Positions 23,497 to 31,540 of a stretch of DNA of 38,994 nt are shown piece after piece. Under the pieces are notes generated by a model. The model made no database searches. It saw only the letters and a list, made by a program, of their open reading frames with translations, and was not told where the DNA came from. Source of the DNA: Kiritimatiellia bacterium (GTDB taxonomy: Bacteria; Verrucomicrobiota; Kiritimatiellia; RFP12; UBA1067); NCBI GenBank assembly GCA_017520845.1, contig JAFXEU010000079.1, positions 1-38,994 on the forward strand. The letters run 5' to 3'. Every line of letters begins with the position of its first letter. Positions within the stretch are counted from its first letter, which is position 1. The translations under genes were made by a program, and so were the position numbers.

Positions 23497-25163
23497 CTCT
23501 GCGGTCTAAATCATCTGGCGAAGGAAGTTCCGGCCTGATCTGGCTGGCGATTGTGATTTCCCTTCTCATTCACGCAAGCGGAATGCTGTTCATGCGTCCC
23601 CAGACGATGACCGAGATTTTCGGTTCCGGTGAAAGTTCCCGTTCGCGTAAGCCGATGAGGGTAAGAGACCGTCCCGATCGGGAGGACGCCGTAAGACTCG
23701 AGGTTGTTCCTGACGTCAACGCCAAGGTCGATTTTCCACGCGTAGAAAACGATGCCGTACTTCCAGAGGTCGACTCGTCCGCAAGCCCGTTGGCGGATTC
23801 TCATGAGCTTTCTTTTGGTGTTAAGGATGAACTTGAGCGTATAAACATACCGAAAATGATTTCAGATCCCTCCGAAATCATCTCACGGCCGATAGTCGAC
23901 GAAAATTCAAGCCTGCCGTCTTCGGTTTCTCCGATCGCGCCGGATTCAGATCCAGGGTTCGGCAGACCGCCTGTTGTGGCGGCTTCCAGACCGGATGAGG
24001 GTTCTTCGCCCATTGTTCAGGTTTCAGCCCCCGAGGTTGTGACGCCTCCGGTAAACGTTTCATCGCCGCCGGTGAAAGACGGTGCCTCTGAACTTTCCGA
24101 GAGAACGGTAAATCTCGATCTGCCCGGCGAGATCAGGCAGCCTTTTGTACCCAGAAAAGAAGTCATGGCCGAGGTCGACGAGAAAATCGTGGAGTCTGAA
24201 AAATCGGCCGTACGCGCGTTGCTTGCCGTTAAAGACGCCAGAGATATGAAGACATTCGTGAATGCTGTCGCTTCGTCCGCCACCCGAGGCGATTGGACGT
24301 ATTTTAAAGTCAGCCTCACGCCACGGTCTGATCTGAAAATCGTTCCGAAAGACGTTGTGATTCTTTTTGACGCGTCGGGATCGATAACGGAAGAGAGGCT
24401 TAAAAGCTGTCGCGAGAACGCCAGAATCATTCTGCGCTCGTGCATGAATACGAATGACAGGTTCAATCTTGTCGCGTTCAGGGACGATTTCGAGTACGCT
24501 TTCTCGACCTGGCAGAACGTCAACGCAGGAAGCATTGCGGCGGCTGAACGCTGGATGCGCTCTTTGGCGGCCCACGGAAGGACGGATGTTTTCGCCTCCG
24601 TCGCGTCGGTTTTGAAACTCCCGCGCGATCCGAAGCGTCCTCTGATCGCGCTTGTCGTAACCGACGGTATAGCCAACAAGGGCGTCAGCGAGACTTCAAA
24701 AATCCTTTCGCGTTTCACAAGGCTCAACGACGGCTTGATTTCAGTCTACATGTACGGCGTTAAAGACGAGTCGAACAGGGAACTGATAAATATTTTGACC
24801 CGAGGGAATCGCGGCGAGAGCTTCATCTATGAAGGCCGCAGGAAATATGCCGGACGCGATCTTGAGCCGTTCAGCGACAGATTCCGCGACCCTGTGCTGA
24901 GCGATCTCAGAGTTATATTCACATCCGATTCGAAAGCCGAGGCATATCCCGCGCTTTTGAAAAATCTCTACAGGGGAGATATCGTGGATATCGTAGGTCG
25001 GGTTCCGAAAGGTACGAGAGAAGTCGCATTTTCGTTGAAGGGGCTCAGCGGAGAAACGGCATACGAAGGATTTTTCAGATTCGTTCTTTCCGAGGCGCCT
25101 TTTAACGCCGCCGTTCCCGACCTTTGGACTTCTGAAAAAGCCATTGACTTAAGGCTCCGGTAA
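23493..25163 (+). CDS. TonB-like membrane-anchored VWA domain protein
   Basis: 556 residues. One transmembrane helix near residues 15-34 (GLIWLAIVISLLIHASGMLF) has the TonB-like short cytoplasmic start and is followed by a Pro/Ser/Val/Asp-rich extended stretch (~40-215) long enough to reach across the periplasm. Residues ~285-470 are a VWA domain with a complete MIDAS: DASGS near 292, Thr in HGRTDVFAS, and Asp in VVTDG near 390. A beta-rich C-terminal domain follows (~470-556). The canonical TonB C-terminal domain is absent. Placement after exbB, exbD and the TPR gene with 4-17 nt overlaps suggests the proton channel drives this VWA module. Its target is unknown. Confidence 0.85.
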   Translation: MTLRSKSSGEGSSGLIWLAIVISLLIHASGMLFMRPQTMTEIFGSGESSRSRKPMRVRDRPDREDAVRLEVVPDVNAKVDFPRVENDAVLPEVDSSASPLADSHELSFGVKDELERINIPKMISDPSEIISRPIVDENSSLPSSVSPIAPDSDPGFGRPPVVAASRPDEGSSPIVQVSAPEVVTPPVNVSSPPVKDGASELSERTVNLDLPGEIRQPFVPRKEVMAEVDEKIVESEKSAVRALLAVKDARDMKTFVNAVASSATRGDWTYFKVSLTPRSDLKIVPKDVVILFDASGSITEERLKSCRENARIILRSCMNTNDRFNLVAFRDDFEYAFSTWQNVNAGSIAAAERWMRSLAAHGRTDVFASVASVLKLPRDPKRPLIALVVTDGIANKGVSETSKILSRFTRLNDGLISVYMYGVKDESNRELINILTRGNRGESFIYEGRRKYAGRDLEPFSDRFRDPVLSDLRVIFTSDSKAEAYPALLKNLYRGDIVDIVGRVPKGTREVAFSLKGLSGETAYEGFFRFVLSEAPFNAAVPDLWTSEKAIDLRLR

Positions 25164-25192
25164 AGCGTGCGGGATGCGCTTTTTGTACCGAT

Positions 25193-25204
25193 TTTTGATA
25201 TAAT
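25193..25204 (+). promoter_or_regulatory. Promoter element TTTTGATATAAT for leaderless nadE
   Basis: TATAAT (25199-25204) ends six bases before the ATG at 25211, so the expected transcript start falls on the start codon itself. There is no Shine-Dalgarno sequence. No convincing -35 box is seen. Confidence 0.65.
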
Positions 25205-25210
25205 ACGTGT

Positions 25211-27097
25211 ATGAAAGATTTTACAAGAGTTTCGGCGGCGGTGCCGCCCGTCAAGATCGCCGATTGCGCGGTTAACGAGGCGGTTGTCGAGGATTTTTTC
25301 TCCCGTGCCGTCGAGAAAGGCGCTGAAGCCGTAGTATTCCCCGAATTATGCCTGACGGGTGCGACCTGCGGCGATATTTTTCTTTCTCCGGCTCTCCTGG
25401 ATTCGGCCTTAAAGGCGCTTGAAAAATTCGCATCTTCCACGGCTCACTCTCCCGGCGTCATTGCCGTCGTCGGTCTTCCCTTGAGAGCCGGAGGCCGCGT
25501 TTACGATTGCGCCGCCGTCGTCGAGAGCGGCTCGGTCAAGGGTTTCGTCCCTAAAAGCGTCGTCGATCCTTCAACCGACGGCAGGTGGTTCGCTCTGGCT
25601 TCGACCGCGGCATCAGTTAAAACTGTCGAATTCGCAGGCTCTGAAATACCTTTCGGTACGGATCTTATTTTCACATCGGGCAATGTTTCTTACGCCGTCG
25701 AGATAGGTTCCGATTCCGTATCGCCTCTCGCGCCCGCGGTAAATCTGGCGCTTGCCGGAGCCGATATAATTCTCAATCCGTCGGCCGCGCCTGAAACGGT
25801 AGCGCGTCATGATTGCCGCCTCGAAGCGATCCGTTCGCGCTCGGCTCTTCTTAACGCCGGTTATGTCCATTCGGGCGCAGGCGCGGGCGAATCGTCGACC
25901 GACTATGTTTTTTCAGGTCCCGCGGTCATCGCCGAAAACGGCGTGATTCTCGAGGACGGCGAGCGGTTCGAGGGCGGCGGCTTCATTGTAGCGGCCGATA
26001 TAGATGTCGGATTCATCGGATTTGAACGCTCGCGCAATCCTCTGTTCAAAACGTTCGGGCCTGAACCAGTCCGCCGCGTGGCGCTCGCCGAGCGGTTTGT
26101 CGTAGGCGGCGACGATCTTTTAAGAGATGTCGATTCCGCTCCATTTGTGCCGTCCGATCCCGCCGCGCTCGCCGGGCGTGTGACTGAAGTTCTTGAAATT
26201 CAGTCGTCGGCTCTCGCAACACGTCTTAAAGCCATCCGCTGCAAAAAGATCGTTCTCGGCATTTCCGGAGGACTCGATTCGGCGCTTGCGCTCATTGTGG
26301 CGGTCGAGACGTTCAAGAAACTCGGCTACGACCCGAAAGACATTCTCGCTTTGACGATGCCCGGTTTCGGGACCACCGGCCGCACGAAGGGAAACGCCGA
26401 GAAACTTTGCGAAGGTTTCGGCGTTACGCTCGAGACGGTCGATATCACCGCCTCCGTAAGAAGTCATTTCAACGACATCGGTCACGACGAAAGCGTAAAG
26501 GACATCACCTATGAGAACGCCCAGGCCCGCGCGCGTACTTTCATTCTGATGGATAAGGCCAATCAGACAGGCGCGCTCCTCGTCGGCACGGGAGATCTTT
26601 CGGAACTCGCTCTCGGCTGGTGCACGTATAACGGCGACCACATGAGCATGTACGGAGTAAATGCAGGCGTTCCGAAAACGCTGGTTAAGGCAATCGTCGG
26701 ACATTATGCGCTTTCCAATCCCGCCGTTCGCGACGCGCTTACCGATATCGTGGCGACGCCCGTATCCCCGGAGCTTCTGCCCGCGTCCGACGACGGAACG
26801 ATAGCGCAGATCACCGAAGATAAGGTCGGGCCGTACGAACTTCACGATTTCTTCATTTATCATTTTCTGCGTCGCGGTGCGACGAAGCGTAAAATACTTT
26901 TCCTGGCGGCGAAGGCGTTCGCCGGGAAGTACGATAAAGCGACCGTGGAGAAGTGGCTTGAGATTTTCTTCAGGCGTTTTCTGACCCAGCAGTTCAAACG
27001 CAGTTCGATGCCCGACGGACCCGCCGTGGGTTCGGTCGGCCTTTCACAGCGCGGCGCCTGGGCTATGCCGAGCGATATGGGATTTGTGGAATTATGA
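25211..27097 (+). CDS. nadE: NAD+ synthase with degenerate glutaminase domain
   Basis: 628 residues with the two-domain layout of glutamine-dependent NAD+ synthase. The N-terminal nitrilase-fold domain (~1-280) keeps the Glu (FPELCLTG, ~45) and Lys (FVPKS) positions. The usual E-I-C-E-D nucleophile segment, however, reads E-I-G-S-D, with Gly166 where the catalytic Cys should be. The flanking fit (LALAGADIILNPSAAP, GAGESSTDYVFSG) makes the alignment firm. The synthase domain (~330-628) is intact: ISGGLDSALAL P-loop, TMPGFGTTGRT, GTGDLSELALGWCTYNGDHMSMYGVN. It would adenylate and amidate deamido-NAD+ but cannot hydrolyse glutamine by the known mechanism, so it probably uses ammonia or a separate glutaminase. 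Probably leaderless; overlaps the next gene by ATGA. Confidence 0.9.
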   Translation: MKDFTRVSAAVPPVKIADCAVNEAVVEDFFSRAVEKGAEAVVFPELCLTGATCGDIFLSPALLDSALKALEKFASSTAHSPGVIAVVGLPLRAGGRVYDCAAVVESGSVKGFVPKSVVDPSTDGRWFALASTAASVKTVEFAGSEIPFGTDLIFTSGNVSYAVEIGSDSVSPLAPAVNLALAGADIILNPSAAPETVARHDCRLEAIRSRSALLNAGYVHSGAGAGESSTDYVFSGPAVIAENGVILEDGERFEGGGFIVAADIDVGFIGFERSRNPLFKTFGPEPVRRVALAERFVVGGDDLLRDVDSAPFVPSDPAALAGRVTEVLEIQSSALATRLKAIRCKKIVLGISGGLDSALALIVAVETFKKLGYDPKDILALTMPGFGTTGRTKGNAEKLCEGFGVTLETVDITASVRSHFNDIGHDESVKDITYENAQARARTFILMDKANQTGALLVGTGDLSELALGWCTYNGDHMSMYGVNAGVPKTLVKAIVGHYALSNPAVRDALTDIVATPVSPELLPASDDGTIAQITEDKVGPYELHDFFIYHFLRRGATKRKILFLAAKAFAGKYDKATVEKWLEIFFRRFLTQQFKRSSMPDGPAVGSVGLSQRGAWAMPSDMGFVEL

Positions 27098-28311
27098 CAT
27101 CTTCAATTTACATCGCCAAGTCCGTTTACGGCGGAGACGGCCTCGGCCGGCTCGGCGACGGACGCGTGGTTTTTGTTCCGGGCGCTTTTTCTGGCGAGCA
27201 GGTCAAGGCCGAGATTGTTCAGGAAAAGAAAAGTTTCGTAAAGGCGCGTCTCGTTGAAATAGAGGAAGCCTCTCAGGAACGTACGGGAACGCTCGAGCCT
27301 CCGATACCCGGCGCTGTTTATTGGAACTTAAGCGTAAAGGGCGAGAAGGCCGCGAAGAGCGCGCAGCTTGCGGAATTTTTCGGCCGCAACCGCATCGCGC
27401 TTCCGCCCGGATGTGATCTTTCCGAATGCTCTTCCGATACGGCCGAGAGCGCGTCGCTTAATTATCGCAACAAGGTCGTCTATCATTTTTCAGGCGATTC
27501 TTCACAACGTGTTTTAGGGTATCGCGAAGAGCCTTCCCATAAAATCGTCGATATAACCGAAGATCCGCTCGCCCGGCCGGAAATCAACGCGAAGCTGCCT
27601 GAGATCCGAGACAACGTCTTCAGGCTTCTTTCGACCGGACCGAAAGCCGTCAGGCAGTCCGTCCGGGATAAAGAGAACGTCACGATCAGGTTCTCAAAGC
27701 GTTCCGGCGTCGTGTGGTGGATGGGGAATGCGCCGGACAACGTTACGATAAAGGAAGAGACGGCCGGAAAGGTTTTTGAAGTTCCGTCCGACGGTTTTTA
27801 TCAGGTCAATCCCGGCGTAGGCGACGATCTCGTGAAGGCGGTCGTTAAAAAATTCCGCGCTTCTCCGACGAAGGAGGTGGTTGATCTTTATTGCGGCGTC
27901 GGAGTTTTCGGCCTCTCAATGGAGTCGGAGCGTCTGACGGGAATCGAGTCGGGCCGCCGTGCGATCGATTTCGCCCGTCGAAACGCCGCAGCCCAGGGAC
28001 GCGGCGACGCGCGTTTTCATGTCGGCCTTGTAGGGCGGGATATTCGCCGCCTTAAGATTACGCCAGAAACCACGGTTGTAGTCGATCCACCTCGCGGAGG
28101 GATGGAGTTCGCCGCAGTGCAGGCTCTTGCGAAATCGGAGGCTCAAAGGATATTTTACGTAAGCTGCGATCCCGCCACGCTGATGCGCGATCTTAAGCAG
28201 CTTTCCCGCGCGTACGAGGTCGAGGATGTCAAATGGTTCAACATGTTCCCCCGTACGGCCCGTTTCGAAACTCTCGTTGTGCTCAAAAAAGCAAATGCTC
28301 GCTTGTCATGA
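27094..28311 (+). CDS. RNA (uracil-5-)-methyltransferase of the TrmA/RlmCD/RlmD family
   Basis: 405 residues. The N-terminal TRAM domain (~1-60; YGGDGLGRLGDGRVVFVPGAFSGEQV) binds RNA. The C-terminal SAM-dependent domain has DLYCGVGVFGL (~268), VVDPPRGG (~331) and the catalytic Cys in VSCDPATLMRDL (~357), with a late Glu in ARFETLVVL. It makes m5U in tRNA or 23S rRNA; the exact site cannot be told from sequence. The Cys-x5-Cys-x2-Cys segment that holds a 4Fe-4S cluster in RlmD-type enzymes is missing; the region reads PPIPGAVYWNLS. The start overlaps nadE by ATGA. Confidence 0.88.
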   Translation: MTSSIYIAKSVYGGDGLGRLGDGRVVFVPGAFSGEQVKAEIVQEKKSFVKARLVEIEEASQERTGTLEPPIPGAVYWNLSVKGEKAAKSAQLAEFFGRNRIALPPGCDLSECSSDTAESASLNYRNKVVYHFSGDSSQRVLGYREEPSHKIVDITEDPLARPEINAKLPEIRDNVFRLLSTGPKAVRQSVRDKENVTIRFSKRSGVVWWMGNAPDNVTIKEETAGKVFEVPSDGFYQVNPGVGDDLVKAVVKKFRASPTKEVVDLYCGVGVFGLSMESERLTGIESGRRAIDFARRNAAAQGRGDARFHVGLVGRDIRRLKITPETTVVVDPPRGGMEFAAVQALAKSEAQRIFYVSCDPATLMRDLKQLSRAYEVEDVKWFNMFPRTARFETLVVLKKANARLS

Positions 28312-28332
28312 GTGAAGGAAGTGTGGTATAAT
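28303..28332 (+). promoter_or_regulatory. secG promoter
   Basis: TTGTCA (28303-28308), 18-bp spacer ending TGTGG, TATAAT (28327-28332). The -35 box overlaps the end of the methyltransferase gene. The layout closely resembles the promoter at 37555-37584. Confidence 0.65.
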
Positions 28333-28363
28333 ATACTGAATATCACGAAAGGTGGATTAAAAG

Positions 28364-28600
28364 ATGGAATTCGTTAAAGTTCTTCTGTATGTTGTTGAAG
28401 TAGTCGTCTGCTTGCTTCTCGGTCTGGTCGTTATGATCCAAAAGCCGAAAGAGGGCGGTCTTGGCGGAGCTTTCGGCGGTGGCGCTCTTGAAGGTGCCCT
28501 CGGTGCCGATGCCGGCAATGTTCTTATCAAGGCGACCGCCGTTCTCGGAACGATATTCCTGGTCAACACGATCGTGTTGGTTAAAATTACGTCGACGTGA
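28364..28600 (+). CDS. secG: Preprotein translocase subunit SecG
   Basis: 78 residues, usual size for SecG. Two transmembrane helices (~4-25 and ~53-75) flank a Gly-rich cytoplasmic loop (GGLGGAFGGGALEGALG) that is characteristic. The motif VVMIQKPKEGGLGGAFGGG closely follows the family's LLQ-x-x-K-G-x-G-x-x-FGGG pattern. It assists SecYEG in exporting unfolded proteins, including the large surface proteins nearby. AAAGGTGG lies before the ATG. Its stop overlaps the GTG of the next gene (GTGA). Confidence 0.92.
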   Translation: MEFVKVLLYVVEVVVCLLLGLVVMIQKPKEGGLGGAFGGGALEGALGADAGNVLIKATAVLGTIFLVNTIVLVKITST

Positions 28601-29640
28601 AGGTTCTCGTTACCGGCGGCTCGGGTTTTCTCGGGATAAATCTCATCCGTTTTCTGCGTGCGCAGGGAGTGGATGAGATTCGTGTATTGGATATAGCCGA
28701 TTTTGAATATCCGGAGAAGAACGAGCCGTGGCTTAAGTTCACGCTGGGCGATGTACGCGACATTCCTGCCGTAGAGAAGGTGACCGATGGGTGCGACATC
28801 GTCGTTCACTGCGCGGCGGCTTTGCCGCTTTATTCGAAAGAAGATATTTTTACGACCGAGGTCGACGGTTGCCGCAATGTTCTTAACGCGGCGCGGAAGT
28901 TCAATCTCGATCGTATGATTCAAATATCCTCGACCGCCGTTTACGGCGTTCCTAAAAAACATCCGATTTACGAGACTGATCCGCTCGTCGGCGTCGGACC
29001 TTACGGGCAGGCTAAAATAGACGCCGAAAACATCTGCCGCGAGGCGATAAAGGAGGGGTATCCCGTTTCTATTATCCGTCCGAAGAGCTTTGTCGGACCT
29101 GAGCGTCTGGGTGTGTTCGCGCTTTTCTACGATTGGGCGTATACCGGCCACGGTTTTCCGATGATCGGCAGCGGCAACAACCGTTACCAGCTTATGGATG
29201 TTGACGATCTCGATCATGCCATCTGGAACGCGATGACTTATCCTAAAGACGTCGTTGCAACCGAGTTTAATATCGGAGCTAAAGAATTCACTACGATGAA
29301 AGAGGATTATCAGGCTGTTCTCGACCGTGCCGGATATGGTAAGAAGATTAAGGGAATGCCTGTTAAGCCGATTGTTTTTATTTTGAGAATTCTTGAGAAA
29401 CTTCATCTTTCACCGCTTTATCCCTGGGTATACGAAACGGCAATGACCGATTCGTTCGTTTCGATCGAGAAGGCCGAGAAACTTCTCGGCTATAAGCCGA
29501 AATACTCCAATAAAGACGCTCTTATAAGAAATTACGAATGGTACATTGAACACCTTGATGAATTTAAGGGTAAGAGCGGGGTAAGCCACCGTGTTCCCTG
29601 GAAGCAAGGTCTTCTTGCGTGTGCGAAATGGTTTTTTTAG
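28597..29640 (+). CDS. NAD(P)-dependent epimerase/dehydratase (extended SDR)
   Basis: 347 residues beginning with GTG, which overlaps the secG stop codon. The N-terminal VLVTGGSGFLGINLIRFL is the extended-SDR dinucleotide motif. The catalytic Ser lies in ISSTAVYG and the YxxxK pair in GPYGQAKIDAEN (Tyr136, Lys140). DVRDIPAV...VHCAAA is also typical. Such enzymes act on nucleotide sugars, 3-beta-hydroxysterols or related substrates. Nothing in sequence or context sets the substrate, and a surface-sugar role is only a guess. The C-terminal half (~235-347) is longer and more basic than in GalE-like enzymes and has a hydrophobic stretch near 250-262. Confidence 0.85.
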   Translation: MKVLVTGGSGFLGINLIRFLRAQGVDEIRVLDIADFEYPEKNEPWLKFTLGDVRDIPAVEKVTDGCDIVVHCAAALPLYSKEDIFTTEVDGCRNVLNAARKFNLDRMIQISSTAVYGVPKKHPIYETDPLVGVGPYGQAKIDAENICREAIKEGYPVSIIRPKSFVGPERLGVFALFYDWAYTGHGFPMIGSGNNRYQLMDVDDLDHAIWNAMTYPKDVVATEFNIGAKEFTTMKEDYQAVLDRAGYGKKIKGMPVKPIVFILRILEKLHLSPLYPWVYETAMTDSFVSIEKAEKLLGYKPKYSNKDALIRNYEWYIEHLDEFKGKSGVSHRVPWKQGLLACAKWFF

Positions 29641-29641
29641 G

Positions 29642-29672
29642 CAGTCGTCAGTTGTTAGCGGTCAGTCGTCAG
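29642..29672 (+). repeat. Short direct repeat CAGTCGTCAG
   Basis: The 10-mer CAGTCGTCAG occurs at 29642-29651 and 29663-29672 in the 49-nt gap between the SDR and LUD genes. It resembles simple intergenic repeats and has no evident function. Confidence 0.5.
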
Positions 29673-29689
29673 CATGTGAGGTGTGAAAT

Positions 29690-30265
29690 ATGTCAGCTGA
29701 AATTTGTAAGAAACTTGTAGAGGCTTTAAAGAAACGCGGTTTTGAGGCTGAATACGCGGCTACACGCGAAGATGCCGTCACTCTTGCGCTCGCAGAAGCC
29801 GTTGACGCAAAAAGCGTCGGCTGGGGCGGTAGTGAAACCGTAAAAGAACTCGGCCTCAGAGAGGCTATGGCGGATGCCGGCAAGGAAATACGCGACCATC
29901 AGCTGGAGATGGATCTTTTTCTCCTCAGCGCGAACGCGGTTACGCTTGACGGGCGCATTGTCAATATCGACGGCCGCGGCAACCGTGTCGCCGCATCGAT
30001 CGCGGGGCCTAAGCGCGTAGTTTATCTTATAGGACGCAATAAAATCGTCGACGGCGGTATCGACGCGGCGATAGACCGCATCAAGCGCTTTGCATGCGCT
30101 CCGAACTGCCGCCGCCTCGGTAAACGCACTCCATGTGCCGAAACGGGTGTTTGCGCCGACTGTGATTCGCCGGACAGAATTTGTAAAGTTACGGCGGTTT
30201 TCGACCGTAAGCCGACAGGCGTTTCCGCCAAGGTTATTGTCGTTGATGCCGATCTCGGCTATTGA
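29690..30265 (+). CDS. LUD-domain protein (LutC/YkgG-like)
   Basis: 191 residues. The family pattern is clear: VGWGGSETVKELGLREA (~42-58), LFLLSANAVTLDGRIVNIDGRGNRVAASIAGPKRVVYLIGRNKIV (~77-120), then a Cys-rich tail with at least seven Cys (CAPNCRRL, TPC, GVCADC, RIC). LUD proteins occur in lactate-oxidation LutABC systems and as stand-alone proteins of uncertain role. No lutA or lutB is adjacent, so this is the stand-alone type. The Cys cluster may bind metal or an Fe-S centre. GAGGTG precedes the ATG, and the next gene starts nine bases after the stop. Confidence 0.82.
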   Translation: MSAEICKKLVEALKKRGFEAEYAATREDAVTLALAEAVDAKSVGWGGSETVKELGLREAMADAGKEIRDHQLEMDLFLLSANAVTLDGRIVNIDGRGNRVAASIAGPKRVVYLIGRNKIVDGGIDAAIDRIKRFACAPNCRRLGKRTPCAETGVCADCDSPDRICKVTAVFDRKPTGVSAKVIVVDADLGY

Positions 30266-30274
30266 TAACCGGCA

Positions 30275-30940
30275 ATGAGTTCGAAAAATTCGCGAAAACA
30301 AACGGGCGGAGAAGAGATCGCCAACACGATCACGCATGTAGTCGGCTCCCACCTCGGTGCCGCCGCGTTGGCGCTTCTGATGTGGTCTGCGGCAATGAGC
30401 GGTACACAGGTGGCGTGGAAGGTTACGAGCGGCGCGATATTCGGATTTTCCATCATTCTGATGTATTCCGTTTCGTCGGCATACCATGCGGTTCTGAATG
30501 AAAAGGCTAAAAAGGTTCTTCATGTTCTTGATCATACCGCGATTTTCTTTTTAATCGCGGGAAGTTATACGCCGTTTTGCCTTGTGACGCTTCGTCCCGA
30601 ACACCCCGCTCTGGCATGGTCGATATTCGGTATCGAGTGGGGTGCGACCTTTTTTGGCATATTGTTTAAAATCAGGACTACGGGCAAGTTCAGGTACATC
30701 TCGACCTTTGCGTATATCGTAATGGGATGGGCGGCGCTTATGGCTATCGTCCCGCTGGTTCGTCAACTGCAGGGTTTAGGTACCATGTGGCTTCTTACGG
30801 GCGGCGGTCTCTATACGCTCGGGTGCGTTTTTTATCTTTGGAAGTCCATGAAGTTTTCACACATGATCTGGCATCTTTTTGTGCTTGCCGGTACTGTCTG
30901 CCATTTCTTCTGCATTCTCTGGTATGTGATGGAGAAATGA
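30275..30940 (+). CDS. Hemolysin III / PAQR family membrane protein
   Basis: 221 residues with seven predicted transmembrane helices. Family metal-site motifs are present: EEIANTITHVVGSHLG (~13-28), SSAYHAVL (~67-74), VLDHTAIFFLIAGSYTPF (~84-101) and a C-terminal HMIWHLFVLAGTVCHFF with two His. The family is related to adiponectin receptors, with a zinc-dependent hydrolase-like core, and is linked to membrane-lipid homeostasis; the name hemolysin is historical. It has little Shine-Dalgarno sequence and lies nine bases after the LUD stop codon. It overlaps folK by four bases. Confidence 0.9.
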   Translation: MSSKNSRKQTGGEEIANTITHVVGSHLGAAALALLMWSAAMSGTQVAWKVTSGAIFGFSIILMYSVSSAYHAVLNEKAKKVLHVLDHTAIFFLIAGSYTPFCLVTLRPEHPALAWSIFGIEWGATFFGILFKIRTTGKFRYISTFAYIVMGWAALMAIVPLVRQLQGLGTMWLLTGGGLYTLGCVFYLWKSMKFSHMIWHLFVLAGTVCHFFCILWYVMEK

Positions 30941-31359
30941 TGTCCAGAGCAGTCGTAAGTCTCGGATCTAATATCGGAGATCGTGCCGCGCATCTTAAAA
31001 GAGCGGTGGAGTTTCTTTCGGATTTGCCGGAGACGAAACTCGTCAAAGTAAGCGGGATAATCGAAACGGAACCTGTAGACGTACCGGAAGAGTTTTCGGG
31101 GATGAAATTTTTGAATCAGGCGGCCGTCTTTGAAACGAATCTTTCGCCTCATGAATTTTCCGACAGGATGCACGCTATCGAAGATGATATGGGTCGTGTG
31201 CGTCTTGTCCGCAACGGTCCGCGTACGATCGATATCGATCTTATAGATTTCGGAGGCGTTGAAATGGACGATCCCGAACTCACGCTTCCTCATCCGCGCG
31301 CCAAGGTGCGGGACTTTGTTCTCGTTCCGCTCGCGGAGTTGGGCGTCGAACTTAAGTAG
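30937..31359 (+). CDS. folK: 6-hydroxymethyl-7,8-dihydropterin pyrophosphokinase
   Basis: 140 residues. I place the start at the ATG overlapping the previous stop (ATGA). The first residues MMSRAVVSLGSNIGDR contain the family's N-terminal motif; a longer open frame upstream only reads through the hemolysin III gene. FLNQAA, RVRLVRNGPRTIDIDLIDFG and LPHPRAKVRDFVLVPLAEL complete the HPPK signature. The Asp-x-Asp pair (DID) binds Mg-ATP. It transfers pyrophosphate from ATP to hydroxymethyl-dihydropterin in folate synthesis. The frame stays open beyond the TAG into the SDR remnant described next. No folP or folB lies in the window. Confidence 0.9.
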   Translation: MMSRAVVSLGSNIGDRAAHLKRAVEFLSDLPETKLVKVSGIIETEPVDVPEEFSGMKFLNQAAVFETNLSPHEFSDRMHAIEDDMGRVRLVRNGPRTIDIDLIDFGGVEMDDPELTLPHPRAKVRDFVLVPLAELGVELK

Positions 31360-31509
31360 AACTATCTAAACTTTCTTCACGAGAAATGTCTCGCGGACGA
31401 TGTCGCCAACGTCGTGCTTTTTCTCTGCTCCGACGAAGGCCGGTTCGTAACGGGCCGGACGTATGCGATAGACGGCGGCCGTTCGCTCGCGATGAAGGGT
31501 TCCGATTGA
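31360..31509 (+). pseudogene. C-terminal remnant of a short-chain dehydrogenase
   Basis: Forty-nine codons in the same frame as folK, directly after its TAG stop, read ...ADDVANVVLFLCSDEGRF and VTGRTYAIDGGRSLA before a TGA at 31507-31509. This is the standard SDR C-terminal pattern (DVA-x-x-x-FL-SDE...ITG-x-x-x-x-DGG). The cofactor and catalytic regions are missing. It has no start or ribosome binding site of its own. A deletion that fused folK to the end of an SDR gene is the simplest explanation. The ending loosely recalls FolM/PTR1 pteridine reductases, which would suit folK, but that is weak inference. Confidence 0.75.
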
Positions 31510-31540
31510 GTCCGCGGAACGGGGCGGTCTCAGCGAGACT

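Noticed and set aside
30727..30936. Longer N-terminal extension of folK
   Set aside because: The open frame runs through the hemolysin III gene. The HPPK signature begins at the ATG overlapping that gene's stop.
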